A stretch of 16,166 bases of DNA from contig CAZASZ010000046.1 of the NCBI GenBank assembly GCA_964487925.1, positions 1-16,166 of the forward strand, in the 5' to 3' direction. The notes under the pieces were generated by a model. That model did no database searches. It saw nothing but the letters and a program-made list of their open reading frames with translations, and was not told the origin of the DNA. The stretch is from RI-283 sp964487925. GTDB lineage: Bacteria > Pseudomonadota > Gammaproteobacteria > SZUA-140. Each line of letters starts with the position of its first letter. The stretch's first letter is position 1. Shown here piece after piece: positions 8,201 through 14,346 of this stretch. The translations under genes were made by a program, and so were the position numbers.

Positions 8201-8370
8201 GGCGCGATTTGGCTGAACGCCGACGCCCCCAGGTATTGCACGGCCAGTTGCTCGGTATCGACGGCACGATCCAAAGGGCCGAAGGCGTCCTGCATTTGAT
8301 CGCCACAGAGCTGGCGGATCTCGACGCCCTGCTTGGCCGCCTGCCTACCGCGTCGCGGGATTTCCACTGA
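5251..8370 (+). CDS. dnaE2: DnaE2, error-prone C-family DNA polymerase III alpha subunit
   Basis: DnaE2 is the polymerase of the SOS mutasome, copying past damaged bases. The start is the ATG at 5251 within the end of imuB; the open frame reaches back to 4912, but that part is imuB in another frame. The 1039-aa protein begins YAELHCISNFTFLRGASHPEEL (PHP domain) and carries GDVHMHSRERRALQDTL. The polymerase palm has P-D385-I-D387-V-D-F and L-L-K-I-D536-V-L-S-L, matching the three catalytic aspartates of E. coli DnaE (D401, D403, D555). The fingers and clamp-binding regions follow. An OB-fold lies around residues 950-1000 (GLVITRQRP, VTFLTLEDEFGTLNVVVW). The C-terminal SRDFH is usual for DnaE2, and the length is normal. 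No disruption is visible. Confidence 0.97.
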   Translation: MASSPDAHPNTQPAYAELHCISNFTFLRGASHPEELVRRAAELGYQALALTDECSLAGVVRAHVAAKETGLKLIIGAEFGPTDGPHLVLLATDREGYGNLSELITRVRRAADKGTYQIKLDDLKEGVPGCLALLFPNIETDNEQVRWLARKFPKDCWLAIERLFDSNDRVHLDHCRALATELDIPIVATGDVHMHSRERRALQDTLTAIRLGSAIDETGLALHPNGERHLRTRQRLARIYPTEWLAESTRIADRCTFSLDELRYEYPQELVPVGRTPAEHLRALTEVGMHMRWPQSHYPNGIPDKVRDLIERELALITELRYEPYFLTVHDIVRFARSREILCQGRGSAANSAVCFCLGITEVDPARMSLLFERFISKERNEPPDIDVDFEHERREEVIQYLYTRYGRERAALAATVITYRRKSAMRDVGKALGLNLSQVDRLSKSLVWTDGRLVAPERVQEQGFDPDNPRVKHWLELANTLIGFPRHLSQHVGGFVISQGTLSRLVPIENAAMADRTVIEWDKDDLDTLGLLKIDVLSLGMLSAIRRALDLVNTYRGSRFTMATLPAEDPAVYQMLTQADTVGVFQVESRAQMAMLPRLKPRNFYDLVVEVALVRPGPIQGQMVHPYLRRRQGLEPVTYPSEAVRDVLSRTLGIPIFQEQVMQVAMVAAGFSAGEADQLRRAMGAWRRRGGLGQFQQRLLDGMRERGYDDDFAERICKQAEGFAEYGFPESHAASFALLVYVSAWLKCHEPAAFTAALINSQPMGFYAPSQLVQDAKRHGVEVRPVDVRHSTWDCTLEHTSDAQPALRLGLRLVKGLSGQVHRQLITAREQSPFRSIDDLVQRSSLARRDLDCLAAAGALTALSGHRHLARWEVLATQAGDDLVQKMAIPEGQPLLRAPTEGEDIIADYGQLGLTLGRHPLALLRPQLTRLRFRSSEDLRRAPDGHRIRAAGLVITRQRPGTAAGVTFLTLEDEFGTLNVVVWRDLAERRRPQVLHGQLLGIDGTIQRAEGVLHLIATELADLDALLGRLPTASRDFH

Positions 8371-8415
8371 ATGCGTTTACTCGCCGTAATATTGGGCTTA
8401 GCACTAGCGGGATAA
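8371..8415 (+). CDS. 14-codon ORF resembling a lipoprotein signal leader, immediately after dnaE2
   Basis: The ATG follows the dnaE2 TGA with no gap and the frame reads MRLLAVILGLALAG, then TAA. It has one positive residue, a hydrophobic run and L-A-G just where a lipobox would have its cysteine. This looks like the signal peptide of a lost lipoprotein gene, with the rest deleted, although a translated micropeptide cannot be excluded. No strong ribosome binding site is seen; expression would rely on coupling to dnaE2. A short dispersed repeat starts 26 bp further on. Confidence 0.35.
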   Translation: MRLLAVILGLALAG

Positions 8416-8440
8416 GCGCGAACATCTAATACATCCGATC

Positions 8441-8459
8441 TTTTTCAACAGCCTGTTAA
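8441..8459. repeat. Short dispersed repeat, copy 1 (TTTTTCAACRGCCTGTTA type)
   Basis: The sequence TTTTTCAACAGCCTGTTAA is repeated with one mismatch at 11053-11070. It contains the small inverted repeat AACAG-C-CTGTT. The TAA stop of the globin gene on the minus strand (8456-8458) lies inside it. Its position at gene 3' ends in both places suggests a dispersed intergenic element or the scar of one. As a terminator it is poor, since the T-run precedes the hairpin on the plus strand. Confidence 0.5.
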
Positions 8460-8893
8460 GATGACAATGGTGGTTTTGGGATGATCATTCGCCTTTTGTA
8501 TGCGAAGTGATAATCCTTGTAGAAACTTTCAATCGAGTTCTTGGCGATCTGCCGAATGAAGGCATTATCGATCTTTAACCAGCGAACCGCGAAAGGCTCT
8601 GGAACGCCTGCTTCCTGAAGCGACTCCGCTAACAAGCGGTGTCTTAGTTCATATAATCCGGGGGAGATGTACATGTTCTCATGTACTTGCTGGAGAGGCT
8701 TGCCAAGGTATTCTGGGCCACCCATTTTTTCGCTCATAAAACTGGTCTGGCGACCTTCAATGGCATCCTGATCATGGCCGGCGAAAAATTGCTTGAGCCA
8801 AGGGTGCGCATAGATTCGATCGTAAAAGATCTTGTGGACCTTTTCTAGCGTGGCTTGTCCGCCAACGGCATTATAGAGGGATTGTTTCTTCAC
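8456..8893 (-). CDS. Truncated haemoglobin (bacterial globin family)
   Basis: The protein begins SLYNAVGGQATLEKVHKIFYDRIYAHPWLKQFF, the helix A/B/E start of truncated globins, has the glycine motif KMGGPEYLG, and carries the proximal haem-ligand histidine in QQVHENMYIS (H71). It continues to the helix G/H region RWLKIDNAFIRQIA. Such globins bind O2 or NO and often detoxify NO or act in redox sensing; the role here is not established. The frame is open from a TTG at 8908, but the GTG at 8891-8893 has an AGAG-like site upstream and brings the start close to SLYNAVGG, so it is preferred (145 aa). It lies 39 nt downstream of the TetR gene on the same strand and is probably co-transcribed with it. 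Its sequence is visibly more AT-rich than the SOS operon. Confidence 0.88.
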   Translation of the reverse strand: MKKQSLYNAVGGQATLEKVHKIFYDRIYAHPWLKQFFAGHDQDAIEGRQTSFMSEKMGGPEYLGKPLQQVHENMYISPGLYELRHRLLAESLQEAGVPEPFAVRWLKIDNAFIRQIAKNSIESFYKDYHFAYKRRMIIPKPPLSS

Positions 8894-8932
8894 TAAATCT
8901 CTGCGCAAAAAGGATTGTAGGGCGCTGCCTCG

Positions 8933-9574
8933 TTAACGATCGACTCCGTTGGTGACCAGATCACTTTCCTTGACACCAAGTATGTTCAGGATCTGCCTTT
9001 GGGCGGACTCAAGGATAAGACGCCGCTCCTCTTCGCGCGACAGATTCTTGGCCACGGCAACGGCCCCGACCATCGATGCCAGGATCGCACGCGATTTATC
9101 CGCGATGACTTCACTGTCCGCCTCAAAAGGCAGTTGCTTCAGCTTGATCAGGGCAGCTATCCGGGTCTCGATCATCTTTCTGAGACTATCGTAGGATTCC
9201 TCGAACAGGCGCTTGATGTTGGTGTTCTCGTTACCGATCTCGTTGAACAGGATGGTTTCAGGTCCTGGCTTGTCGGTCTTTTCGAGCTCGCTCAGGTTCC
9301 AATAGTTGGTCACCAACGATATCAGGCCTTTGATGGACAATGGTCCCTTGACCAGGCGCGCGGCACGGCTGTTCTTCAGAGTATCGAAAAAGGAGGCCTG
9401 GTACAGCGCTTCTTTTGACTCAAAATGCGCGTAGAAGGCACCATGTGTCATTTTGGCCGATTTCATGATCTGATCGATCGATACCTTGTCGAAACCATAG
9501 CGCGAGAACAAATCGACCGCTGCATTCAGAATCAGGTCTCTGGATTTGGTCTTACGATCTTTCGGGTAAGGCAT
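8933..9574 (-). CDS. TetR/AcrR-family transcriptional repressor
   Basis: The 213-aa protein has the N-terminal TetR DNA-binding domain: SRDLILNAAVDLFSRYGFDKVSIDQIMKSAKMTHGAFYAHFESKEALYQ, with the recognition helix at THGAFYAHF. The remaining residues form the helical ligand-binding part, which is not conserved enough to name a ligand. The ATG at 9572-9574 follows GAGG at 5 nt. It is divergent from the ketosynthase gene (88-bp gap) and upstream of the globin gene on its own strand, so it likely controls itself, the globin and perhaps the ketosynthase. A fatty-acyl effector is only a guess from the neighbour. Confidence 0.92.
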   Translation of the reverse strand: MPYPKDRKTKSRDLILNAAVDLFSRYGFDKVSIDQIMKSAKMTHGAFYAHFESKEALYQASFFDTLKNSRAARLVKGPLSIKGLISLVTNYWNLSELEKTDKPGPETILFNEIGNENTNIKRLFEESYDSLRKMIETRIAALIKLKQLPFEADSEVIADKSRAILASMVGAVAVAKNLSREEERRLILESAQRQILNILGVKESDLVTNGVDR

Positions 9575-9595
9575 GTCTACCTCATCTGGACGAAA

Positions 9596-9615
9596 AATAT
9601 TATCTTGATCATATT
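9596..9615. promoter_or_regulatory. Candidate TetR operator palindrome
   Basis: A 20-bp imperfect palindrome, AATAT-T-ATC-TTG-AT-CATATT, has 8 of 10 base pairs symmetric (half-site AATATnATC, mirrored as GATnATATT). It lies 22-41 bp upstream of the tetR start codon and 48-67 bp upstream of the ketosynthase start codon. TetR repressors usually bind such sites in the divergent gap they share with their target. Its identity as the operator is inferred. Confidence 0.5.
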
Positions 9616-9662
9616 CTGACGGATGCTAATTTCGACGGTAAATCATTGCACCGGAGATCAAA

Positions 9663-10928
9663 ATGCATTCGCCAATCGTCATTACCGGAATGGGTATAGT
9701 TAGCCCTCTGGGCATAGGTGTCAAGGCGGTCTGGCAGCGCCTGACCGCCGGCCGCTCGGGAATCCGGCTGATTGATCGCTTCGACATCGAAAATGAGCCG
9801 ATCAAGGTCGCAGGCCTGGTACCCACTATAGACGATGACCCGGAAGCGGGTTTCGATATCGAGCGCATTATCGATGCCAAGGAGCGTAAAAAACTCGACC
9901 GTTTTACCGTTTATGCGCTAGCAGCGGCACACGAGGCTTTAACCCAGGCCAGTTGGTTCCCCGAATCGGAACAGGATCAACAGGCCACGGCCACGATCAT
10001 AGCAAGCGGCATCGGGGGGTTCACCACCATCACCCAGGCCCAGAAAACCCTGGATTCCCGAGGATACAAGCGCATCTCGCCATTCACGGCGCCGGCCTTT
10101 CTCGCCAACATGGCGGCTGGCAACCTGTCGATCAAATACGGCTTCAAGGGTCCGCTGGGGTGTCCGGTCACGGCCTGTGCGGCTAGCCTGCAGGCAATCG
10201 GCGATGGCATGAGACTTATCCGTAGCGGCGAGGCCGAAGTCGCGCTGGTTGGCGGAGCCGAGGCCTGTGTCGATCCCTTAGCCCTGGCCAGCTTCAACGC
10301 GCTCAAGGCATTATCGCCCGAGAGCGCGTATCCGGAAAAGGCATCACGCCCGTTCGATCGAGAACGCAACGGCTTTGTCATGGGAGAAGGCTCCGGACTG
10401 ATCGTCATCGAGACCCTGGAACATGCCCAGAAACGCGGCGCGACGCCCTTGGCCACGATCAGCGGCTATGGCACCAGCGCCGATGCCTTTCACATCACTT
10501 CAGGTTGCGAGGACGGCTCAGGCGCCGCTGCCGCAATCAATCGGGCCTTGAAAATGTCAGGTGTAAAACCCGACGACATCGATTACGTCAATGCCCATGC
10601 GACATCGACCCCGGTCGGCGACGCCGCCGAAATTGCATCTTTACGTAGGATATTCGGCGACTCCTTATCAAGCATCCCGATCTCCTCCACCAAATCCGCA
10701 ACCGGACACCTGCTGGGAGCGGCCGGTGGCATCGAAAGCATCTTCACCGCACTGGCCATCATCAACGATACACTGCCACCAACGATCAACATGGATAGCC
10801 CTGACGACTCAATGCGCGACCTGGATTTTGTTCCGAATCACGCTCGTCAAAACAGAATCGAACATGCCTTGTGTAATGGTTTTGGGTTCGGTGGAGTTAA
10901 TGCATCGTTAGTTTTAAGTAAAAGCTAA
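9663..10928 (+). CDS. 3-oxoacyl-ACP synthase II (FabF-type ketosynthase)
   Basis: KAS II enzymes condense malonyl-ACP with acyl-ACP in fatty acid elongation. The 421-aa protein has the thiolase fold opening VITGMGIVSPLG and the full catalytic set: C172 in TACAASLQ, H312 in NAHATSTPVGD, K344 and H349 in KSATGHLLGAAGG. The spacing between C, H and H (140 and 37 residues) equals that of E. coli FabF (C163, H303, H340). FGFGGVNASLV near the end is also standard. The ATG is preceded by GGAG at 6 nt. It stands alone: no acpP or fabG neighbour, unlike the housekeeping fabF, so it may be an extra copy with a special role under the TetR regulator. A terminator-like hairpin follows, and a short scrambled copy of two of its segments lies at 15235-15290. 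The symbol fabF is not given because paralogues are common. Confidence 0.92.
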   Translation: MHSPIVITGMGIVSPLGIGVKAVWQRLTAGRSGIRLIDRFDIENEPIKVAGLVPTIDDDPEAGFDIERIIDAKERKKLDRFTVYALAAAHEALTQASWFPESEQDQQATATIIASGIGGFTTITQAQKTLDSRGYKRISPFTAPAFLANMAAGNLSIKYGFKGPLGCPVTACAASLQAIGDGMRLIRSGEAEVALVGGAEACVDPLALASFNALKALSPESAYPEKASRPFDRERNGFVMGEGSGLIVIETLEHAQKRGATPLATISGYGTSADAFHITSGCEDGSGAAAAINRALKMSGVKPDDIDYVNAHATSTPVGDAAEIASLRRIFGDSLSSIPISSTKSATGHLLGAAGGIESIFTALAIINDTLPPTINMDSPDDSMRDLDFVPNHARQNRIEHALCNGFGFGGVNASLVLSKS

Positions 10929-10976
10929 ATCCGTGGCTTCATGACGGCGTATAGCACAAACTCTTGATCCTACAGC

Positions 10977-11027
10977 GGTTCATAAAATGCGCGCACGCCC
11001 GTACATGAGCATTTTGAACCGATTTTT
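10977..11027 (+). terminator. Intrinsic terminator candidate of the ketosynthase gene
   Basis: GGTTC-(AT)-AAAATGC (10977-10990) pairs with GCATTTT-GAACC (11009-11020), a 12-bp stem with a 2-nt bulge and an 18-nt loop. It is followed by GATTTTTAA, which supplies a T-run. It lies 48 nt past the stop codon. Confidence 0.6.
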
Positions 11028-11052
11028 AACGCCGGATCGTGCCGCATGAAGG

Positions 11053-11070
11053 TTTTTCAACGGCCTGTTA
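11053..11070. repeat. Short dispersed repeat, copy 2
   Basis: TTTTTCAACGGCCTGTTA differs from copy 1 (8441-8458) at one base. It lies 13 bp before the TAA of the small minus-strand ORF at 11084-11221, again next to a gene 3' end. Confidence 0.5.
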
Positions 11071-11083
11071 GATAAGCGCCGTC

Positions 11084-11221
11084 TTAAGCCTCACCACCCT
11101 CCAAGCCCAGACACCTGTACCACTCGGCAATCGATTCGTCCGAATAGCCATCAAATACCTTGACGCCTTCCGTTATTTTCTCGTTCCCATGCTCCTGCGT
11201 GTGAATCAGTAACGACGTCAT
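11084..11221 (-). CDS. Small hypothetical ORF or gene remnant (45 codons)
   Basis: The frame reads MTSLLIHTQEHGNEKITEGV, then KVFDGYSDESIAEWYRCLGL and EGGEA, and ends TAA. The composition (mixed charged and hydrophobic residues, W-Y near the end) looks protein-like. A GTG 18 nt upstream (in-frame, reading GRLPR before the Met) is another possible start; an in-frame TGA lies 15 bp before that GTG. GAGG directly abuts the ATG, too close for a good ribosome site. No family was recognised. It may be the C-terminal end of a lost gene; the dispersed repeat lies just past its stop. Confidence 0.35.
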   Translation of the reverse strand: MTSLLIHTQEHGNEKITEGVKVFDGYSDESIAEWYRCLGLEGGEA

Positions 11222-11318
11222 CCTCGGAAGGCGGCCCACGAGGTCTCGCGATTTTCAGTGACCTCACCGACAAGAGATTTCTTTGGCATATCCTCGAAAT
11301 TTTTTTACTCTCCCTGTC

Positions 11319-11341
11319 AACCGTTACGATCCCCATGCGTT
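11319..11341 (+). promoter_or_regulatory. ECF-sigma-type promoter candidate for the lipoprotein gene
   Basis: The site reads GTCAAC then 16 bp then CGTTA: AAC at 11319-11321 and CGTT at 11338-11341. The AAC motif at -35 and CGT at -10 with about 16-bp spacing are typical of ECF sigma factors. It lies about 75 bp upstream of the lipoprotein start and two genes before an ECF-type sigma gene. That this sigma factor uses it is inference; short motifs like this also arise by chance. Confidence 0.35.
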
Positions 11342-11416
11342 ATGTACAAAACAAGGCGGGGACAAAACCTCTCAGGGATGGTCCCTTCATGTAAGAACGG
11401 ACACCAGGAAATTCCG

Positions 11417-13288
11417 ATGAGCACACACCACGACAAGCTATCAACAAAACGCTGGTTGACAGGAAAGACAGGGCTGTTTGGCCTAGCAATGACCGCTATG
11501 CTGGGCGCCACGCTACTGACCGGCTGCGGCGGCGGAAGTTCGGCCGACGCAGGTTCCGGAGAGGTCGGCATCAGCCTGACCGACGCCTCAGGGGACTTCG
11601 TCGCCTACACCGTGGACATCACATCACTGCAACTGGTCAAGCAAAACGGCACTAAGGTTTCGGCCCTGCCCACGACCACTCGCGTAGATTTCACTCAGTA
11701 CACCGACCTCAGCGAGTTCCTGACCGTGGCTACGGTGCCTGTCGGCAGCTACACCCAGGTGATTCTGAATCTCGATTACAGCAACGCCGACGTCGAGGTG
11801 CAGGATGCCTCGGGCGTACATCAGGCAACGGTTCAGGACAGCAATGGTAATCCGCTCACGACCTTGAGCGCGACGCTGGATCTGGCCACCGGCCATCCGC
11901 TCGTCATCGCACCCGGCATACCGGCATCGCTGGCGCTGGATTTCGACTTGAGCGCCACCAATCAGGTGGACTTCACGCAAAGCCCGCCAGTAGTACAGGT
12001 CGAACCCTTCCTGCTCGCCGATCTGTCGCTGGATAACACGCGCGAACATCGCGCCCGGGGATTGCTGACGACCGTTGACAGCACGGCCCAGACCTTCGAA
12101 ATGCACCTGCGCCCGTTTGCCGTACGCCATCACGAATGGGGCACGATCGCGGTGACTGCTTCGTCCGGCACACATTACGAAATCGACGGTGTGCCCTATG
12201 ACGGCCAAAGCGGCATCGACCAATTGGCCACGTTGCAGGCCAATACGCCGTTGATCGTCACCGGCGCCATCACCGGCAGAAAACAGGTCGACGCGACCGA
12301 AGTTCTGGCCGGCAGCAGCGTGCCCTGGGACAATAAGGACGTCGTTAAAGGCACCGTGATCAAACGAGTCGGCGACACCTTGACCGTGCGCGGACACTAC
12401 GTCAATCGCACAGACGGAATCGCGATTTTCAACAGCGATATCGACATCAATCTGGACGGTCTGACCAAGGTCACGGCGCCGCTGTCAAGCCAGACAAACC
12501 CGGACAAGGATTCCGTCTCGGTCGGCCAAGCCATCACTGCACTCGGCACTCTGGATCTGACCGGCACACCCTATATCCTGGATAGTACGGGCAGCGACAA
12601 CCTCGTGCGTATGAACGTGACTCAGTTGAAGGGGACGGTCAACACCATCAACGGATCATTGCTGAACGGCGATCTGAGTTATATCGAGGGCCGTCGAATC
12701 GATGTCTTCGACTTCAGCGGTACCGGCGCCACATCCATCGACGACAGCGACCCGACGGCCTATGACGTCGATGTCGGGCCGCTGTTGAGCGGAAAGACCG
12801 TACCCAATGGCAATATAATCAAGATTCGCGGCTTTGTCATCCCCTTTGGGCAGGCCGGCGCCACTGGAGATTTCTCGGCCATCTCGATCATCGATCTGAA
12901 TCAGGACCTGCTGGGCGCCAATATGGCCCTACGCTGGCTGAGTGGCACAATGTCGGCCTTCACGAGCGTCAGCACCGACGCGATCATCATCGATATGAGT
13001 GGGGTCAGTAACAAGAACATCTGGATTGCCGGCGTCGGCGTGAACCTGAACGGCGTTGCGACCATGACATTGCAGGCGCAAGACCCCGCCAAGGGACGCT
13101 TCGCAATCAAACAGCGCGGCCGGGCCGGTATTGCAATGTACCGAAATTTCGCCGACTTCTCGACCGCCTTGACCTCGGCGCTGAATGGCGGCTCGAAGGT
13201 GGTGCAGATTGTCGCGCATGGCGGTTATTCGACGGCGGATACGACCCTGAGCGCTTCTGCGGCGCTGGTCTTGTTGACGCCCCAGTGA
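11417..13288 (+). CDS. Large lipoprotein with DUF4382-like N-terminal domain and DUF5666-like beta repeats
   Basis: The preferred start is the ATG at 11417, with AGGA 7 nt upstream, giving 623 aa. The upstream open frame to 11258 lacks a ribosome site. The first 37 residues form a lipoprotein signal: KRWLTGK, a hydrophobic run, and LLTGC with lipidated Cys37 followed by GGGSS. The next section (GEVGISLTDASGDFVAYTVDITSLQLVKQNG, then TDLSEFLTVATVPVGSYTQVIL) matches the DUF4382 pattern of bacterial cell-surface proteins. The remainder contains several similar beta-strand units (ARGLLTTVD, VVKGTVIKRVGDTLTVRG, QLKGTVNTI, RWLSGTMSAF) like DUF5666 OB-type repeats. It is anchored in a membrane, probably the outer one. 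No enzymatic motif was seen. A hairpin spans its stop codon, and the sigma factor operon begins 109 bp later. Confidence 0.85.
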   Translation: MSTHHDKLSTKRWLTGKTGLFGLAMTAMLGATLLTGCGGGSSADAGSGEVGISLTDASGDFVAYTVDITSLQLVKQNGTKVSALPTTTRVDFTQYTDLSEFLTVATVPVGSYTQVILNLDYSNADVEVQDASGVHQATVQDSNGNPLTTLSATLDLATGHPLVIAPGIPASLALDFDLSATNQVDFTQSPPVVQVEPFLLADLSLDNTREHRARGLLTTVDSTAQTFEMHLRPFAVRHHEWGTIAVTASSGTHYEIDGVPYDGQSGIDQLATLQANTPLIVTGAITGRKQVDATEVLAGSSVPWDNKDVVKGTVIKRVGDTLTVRGHYVNRTDGIAIFNSDIDINLDGLTKVTAPLSSQTNPDKDSVSVGQAITALGTLDLTGTPYILDSTGSDNLVRMNVTQLKGTVNTINGSLLNGDLSYIEGRRIDVFDFSGTGATSIDDSDPTAYDVDVGPLLSGKTVPNGNIIKIRGFVIPFGQAGATGDFSAISIIDLNQDLLGANMALRWLSGTMSAFTSVSTDAIIIDMSGVSNKNIWIAGVGVNLNGVATMTLQAQDPAKGRFAIKQRGRAGIAMYRNFADFSTALTSALNGGSKVVQIVAHGGYSTADTTLSASAALVLLTPQ

Positions 13289-13300
13289 TGCCGTCACTGG
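13282..13300 (+). terminator. Short hairpin over the lipoprotein stop codon
   Basis: CCAGTGA-TGCCG-TCACTGG forms a perfect 7-bp stem with a 5-nt loop and includes the TGA at 13286-13288. There is no T-run after it, so strong termination is unlikely. It may protect the 3' end or weakly separate the lipoprotein from the sigma factor genes. Confidence 0.3.
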
Positions 13301-13397
13301 AATTGATACGCGTACCGACACCGGTTGTTCGTCATGAATTAGGTAAGCGCATGCAAAAACGGATATCCTGCGCAAGATCGTTAATATTGGCTGAGGC

Positions 13398-13973
13398 ATG
13401 GCGGAAAACATCACTCAACCCGAGCCGTCGCAACGGCGCCTCGCCGCGGATCAGTTCCTGGCCGAGGTCGAACACCAGGCCCTGCGCATGGCATTGATCG
13501 CGACCCGGCAGCGGGACGAGGCAATGGACATCGTTCAGGACGCGATGCTCGGCTGGGTGAGCCATTACCTCGATCACCCACGCGAGGCATGGAAACCGCT
13601 ATTCTACAAGGTGTTGCAAAGCCGGGTCCGAGACTGGCAACGCCGCACGCTGGTCAGGCGACGGATCGTAGGCTGGTTCGGTCGTGGCGATGACGGCGGC
13701 GAGGCCCATCCGGATGGATTGGCCTTCGTCGCCGACCCGACGGTCGGCGACCCGGCTAACAACGCGGCGAACCATCAGACCTTGGAAAAAATGCTTCATG
13801 CCCTGGAGGGGCTGCCATTGCGCCAGCAACAGGCCTTCCTGTTGCGCAGTTGGGAAGGCCTGGACGTCGCCGAAACCGCCCTGGCCATGGGTTGTAGCGC
13901 GGGCAGCGTGAAGACGCATCTGTTCCGCGCCATGAACGCCTTACGGGCATCTGTGGAAGATAGCTATGAATGA
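13398..13973 (+). CDS. ECF-type RNA polymerase sigma factor
   Basis: The 191-aa protein has sigma region 2 (ATRQRDEAMDIVQDAMLGWVSHYLDHPREAWKPLFYKVLQSRVRDWQRR) and region 4 (LEGLPLRQQQAFLLRSWEGLDVAETALAMGCSAGSVKTHLFRAMNALR), with no regions 1 or 3, as in ECF sigma factors. The ATG at 13398 is the first possible start: an in-frame TGA stands at 13392-13394. GAGG lies only 1 nt before the ATG, unusually close, so initiation may be weak. The stop overlaps the next gene by 8 bp. In related genomes a sigma factor followed by DUF3619 and DUF3106 genes is a recurring arrangement, and this order matches. The signal it answers to is unknown. Confidence 0.9.
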   Translation: MAENITQPEPSQRRLAADQFLAEVEHQALRMALIATRQRDEAMDIVQDAMLGWVSHYLDHPREAWKPLFYKVLQSRVRDWQRRTLVRRRIVGWFGRGDDGGEAHPDGLAFVADPTVGDPANNAANHQTLEKMLHALEGLPLRQQQAFLLRSWEGLDVAETALAMGCSAGSVKTHLFRAMNALRASVEDSYE

Positions 13974-14346
13974 CGACATCAAACAATATGAGCTACTGAA
14001 AATGGGCCGGGAACTGTCGGAACACCTGGACCGTCAAACCGACCCTCGGGGCAATGACGCGCTGTTGGCGGCGCGGCGCCGGGCCTTACGTTCGATCACC
14101 GAACGCGAGGACCGCATCAGGCCTCATACCGGTTGGCTGCCCGCGGCGGCGGTCGCAAGTATCGCCGCCATCTCGGTCGCGTTTGTCATTCACTTCCAGA
14201 ACGACGCCGCACCCGAGGAGCATGACGCACTTCTCGCCAGCAACTTCATTGAATCCGAGGGTCCCTGGCAGGAAAACCCGGAGATGCTACAGGACATGGA
14301 CTTTACCTTATGGCTGGACATGACGGATTCGGAAGATGCGGGCTAA
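13966..14346 (+). CDS. DUF3619-like single-pass membrane protein, probable anti-sigma partner
   Basis: The 126-aa protein has a charged N-terminal region (residues 1-55), one transmembrane helix at about 57-77 (GWLPAAAVASIAAISVAFVI) and an acidic C-terminal tail containing LLASNFIESEG and MLQDMDFTLWLDM, typical of DUF3619. It follows the sigma gene with an 8-bp overlap and GGAAG 6 nt before its ATG. A short protein with a cytoplasmic N-terminus, a single helix and tight coupling to an ECF sigma gene suggests an anti-sigma role, but no ZAS zinc motif (HxxxCxxC) is present, so this is inference from context. Confidence 0.75.
   Translation: MNDDIKQYELLKMGRELSEHLDRQTDPRGNDALLAARRRALRSITEREDRIRPHTGWLPAAAVASIAAISVAFVIHFQNDAAPEEHDALLASNFIESEGPWQENPEMLQDMDFTLWLDMTDSEDAG

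Larger units (their letters stand above)
10929..11416. other. Intergenic stretch of 488 bp between the ketosynthase and lipoprotein genes
   Basis: It holds a terminator-like hairpin (10977-11027), the second copy of a short dispersed repeat (11053-11070), a 45-codon minus-strand ORF ending just after that repeat (11084-11221), and an ECF-type promoter candidate (11319-11341). No larger gene was found on either strand. The plus-strand frame is open from 11258 into the lipoprotein, but that part has no ribosome binding site and lies upstream of a much better start. Confidence 0.6.

Noticed and set aside
8411..11079. GATAAGCGC next to both dispersed repeat copies
   Set aside because: It is only 9 bases, on opposite sides of the repeat in the two places, so it does not extend the repeat.
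11624..12397. Long minus-strand open frame of 257 codons inside the lipoprotein gene
   Set aside because: It is antisense to a gene with a clear lipobox and domain pattern; long antisense frames are common in GC-rich codon usage, and it shows no motifs.
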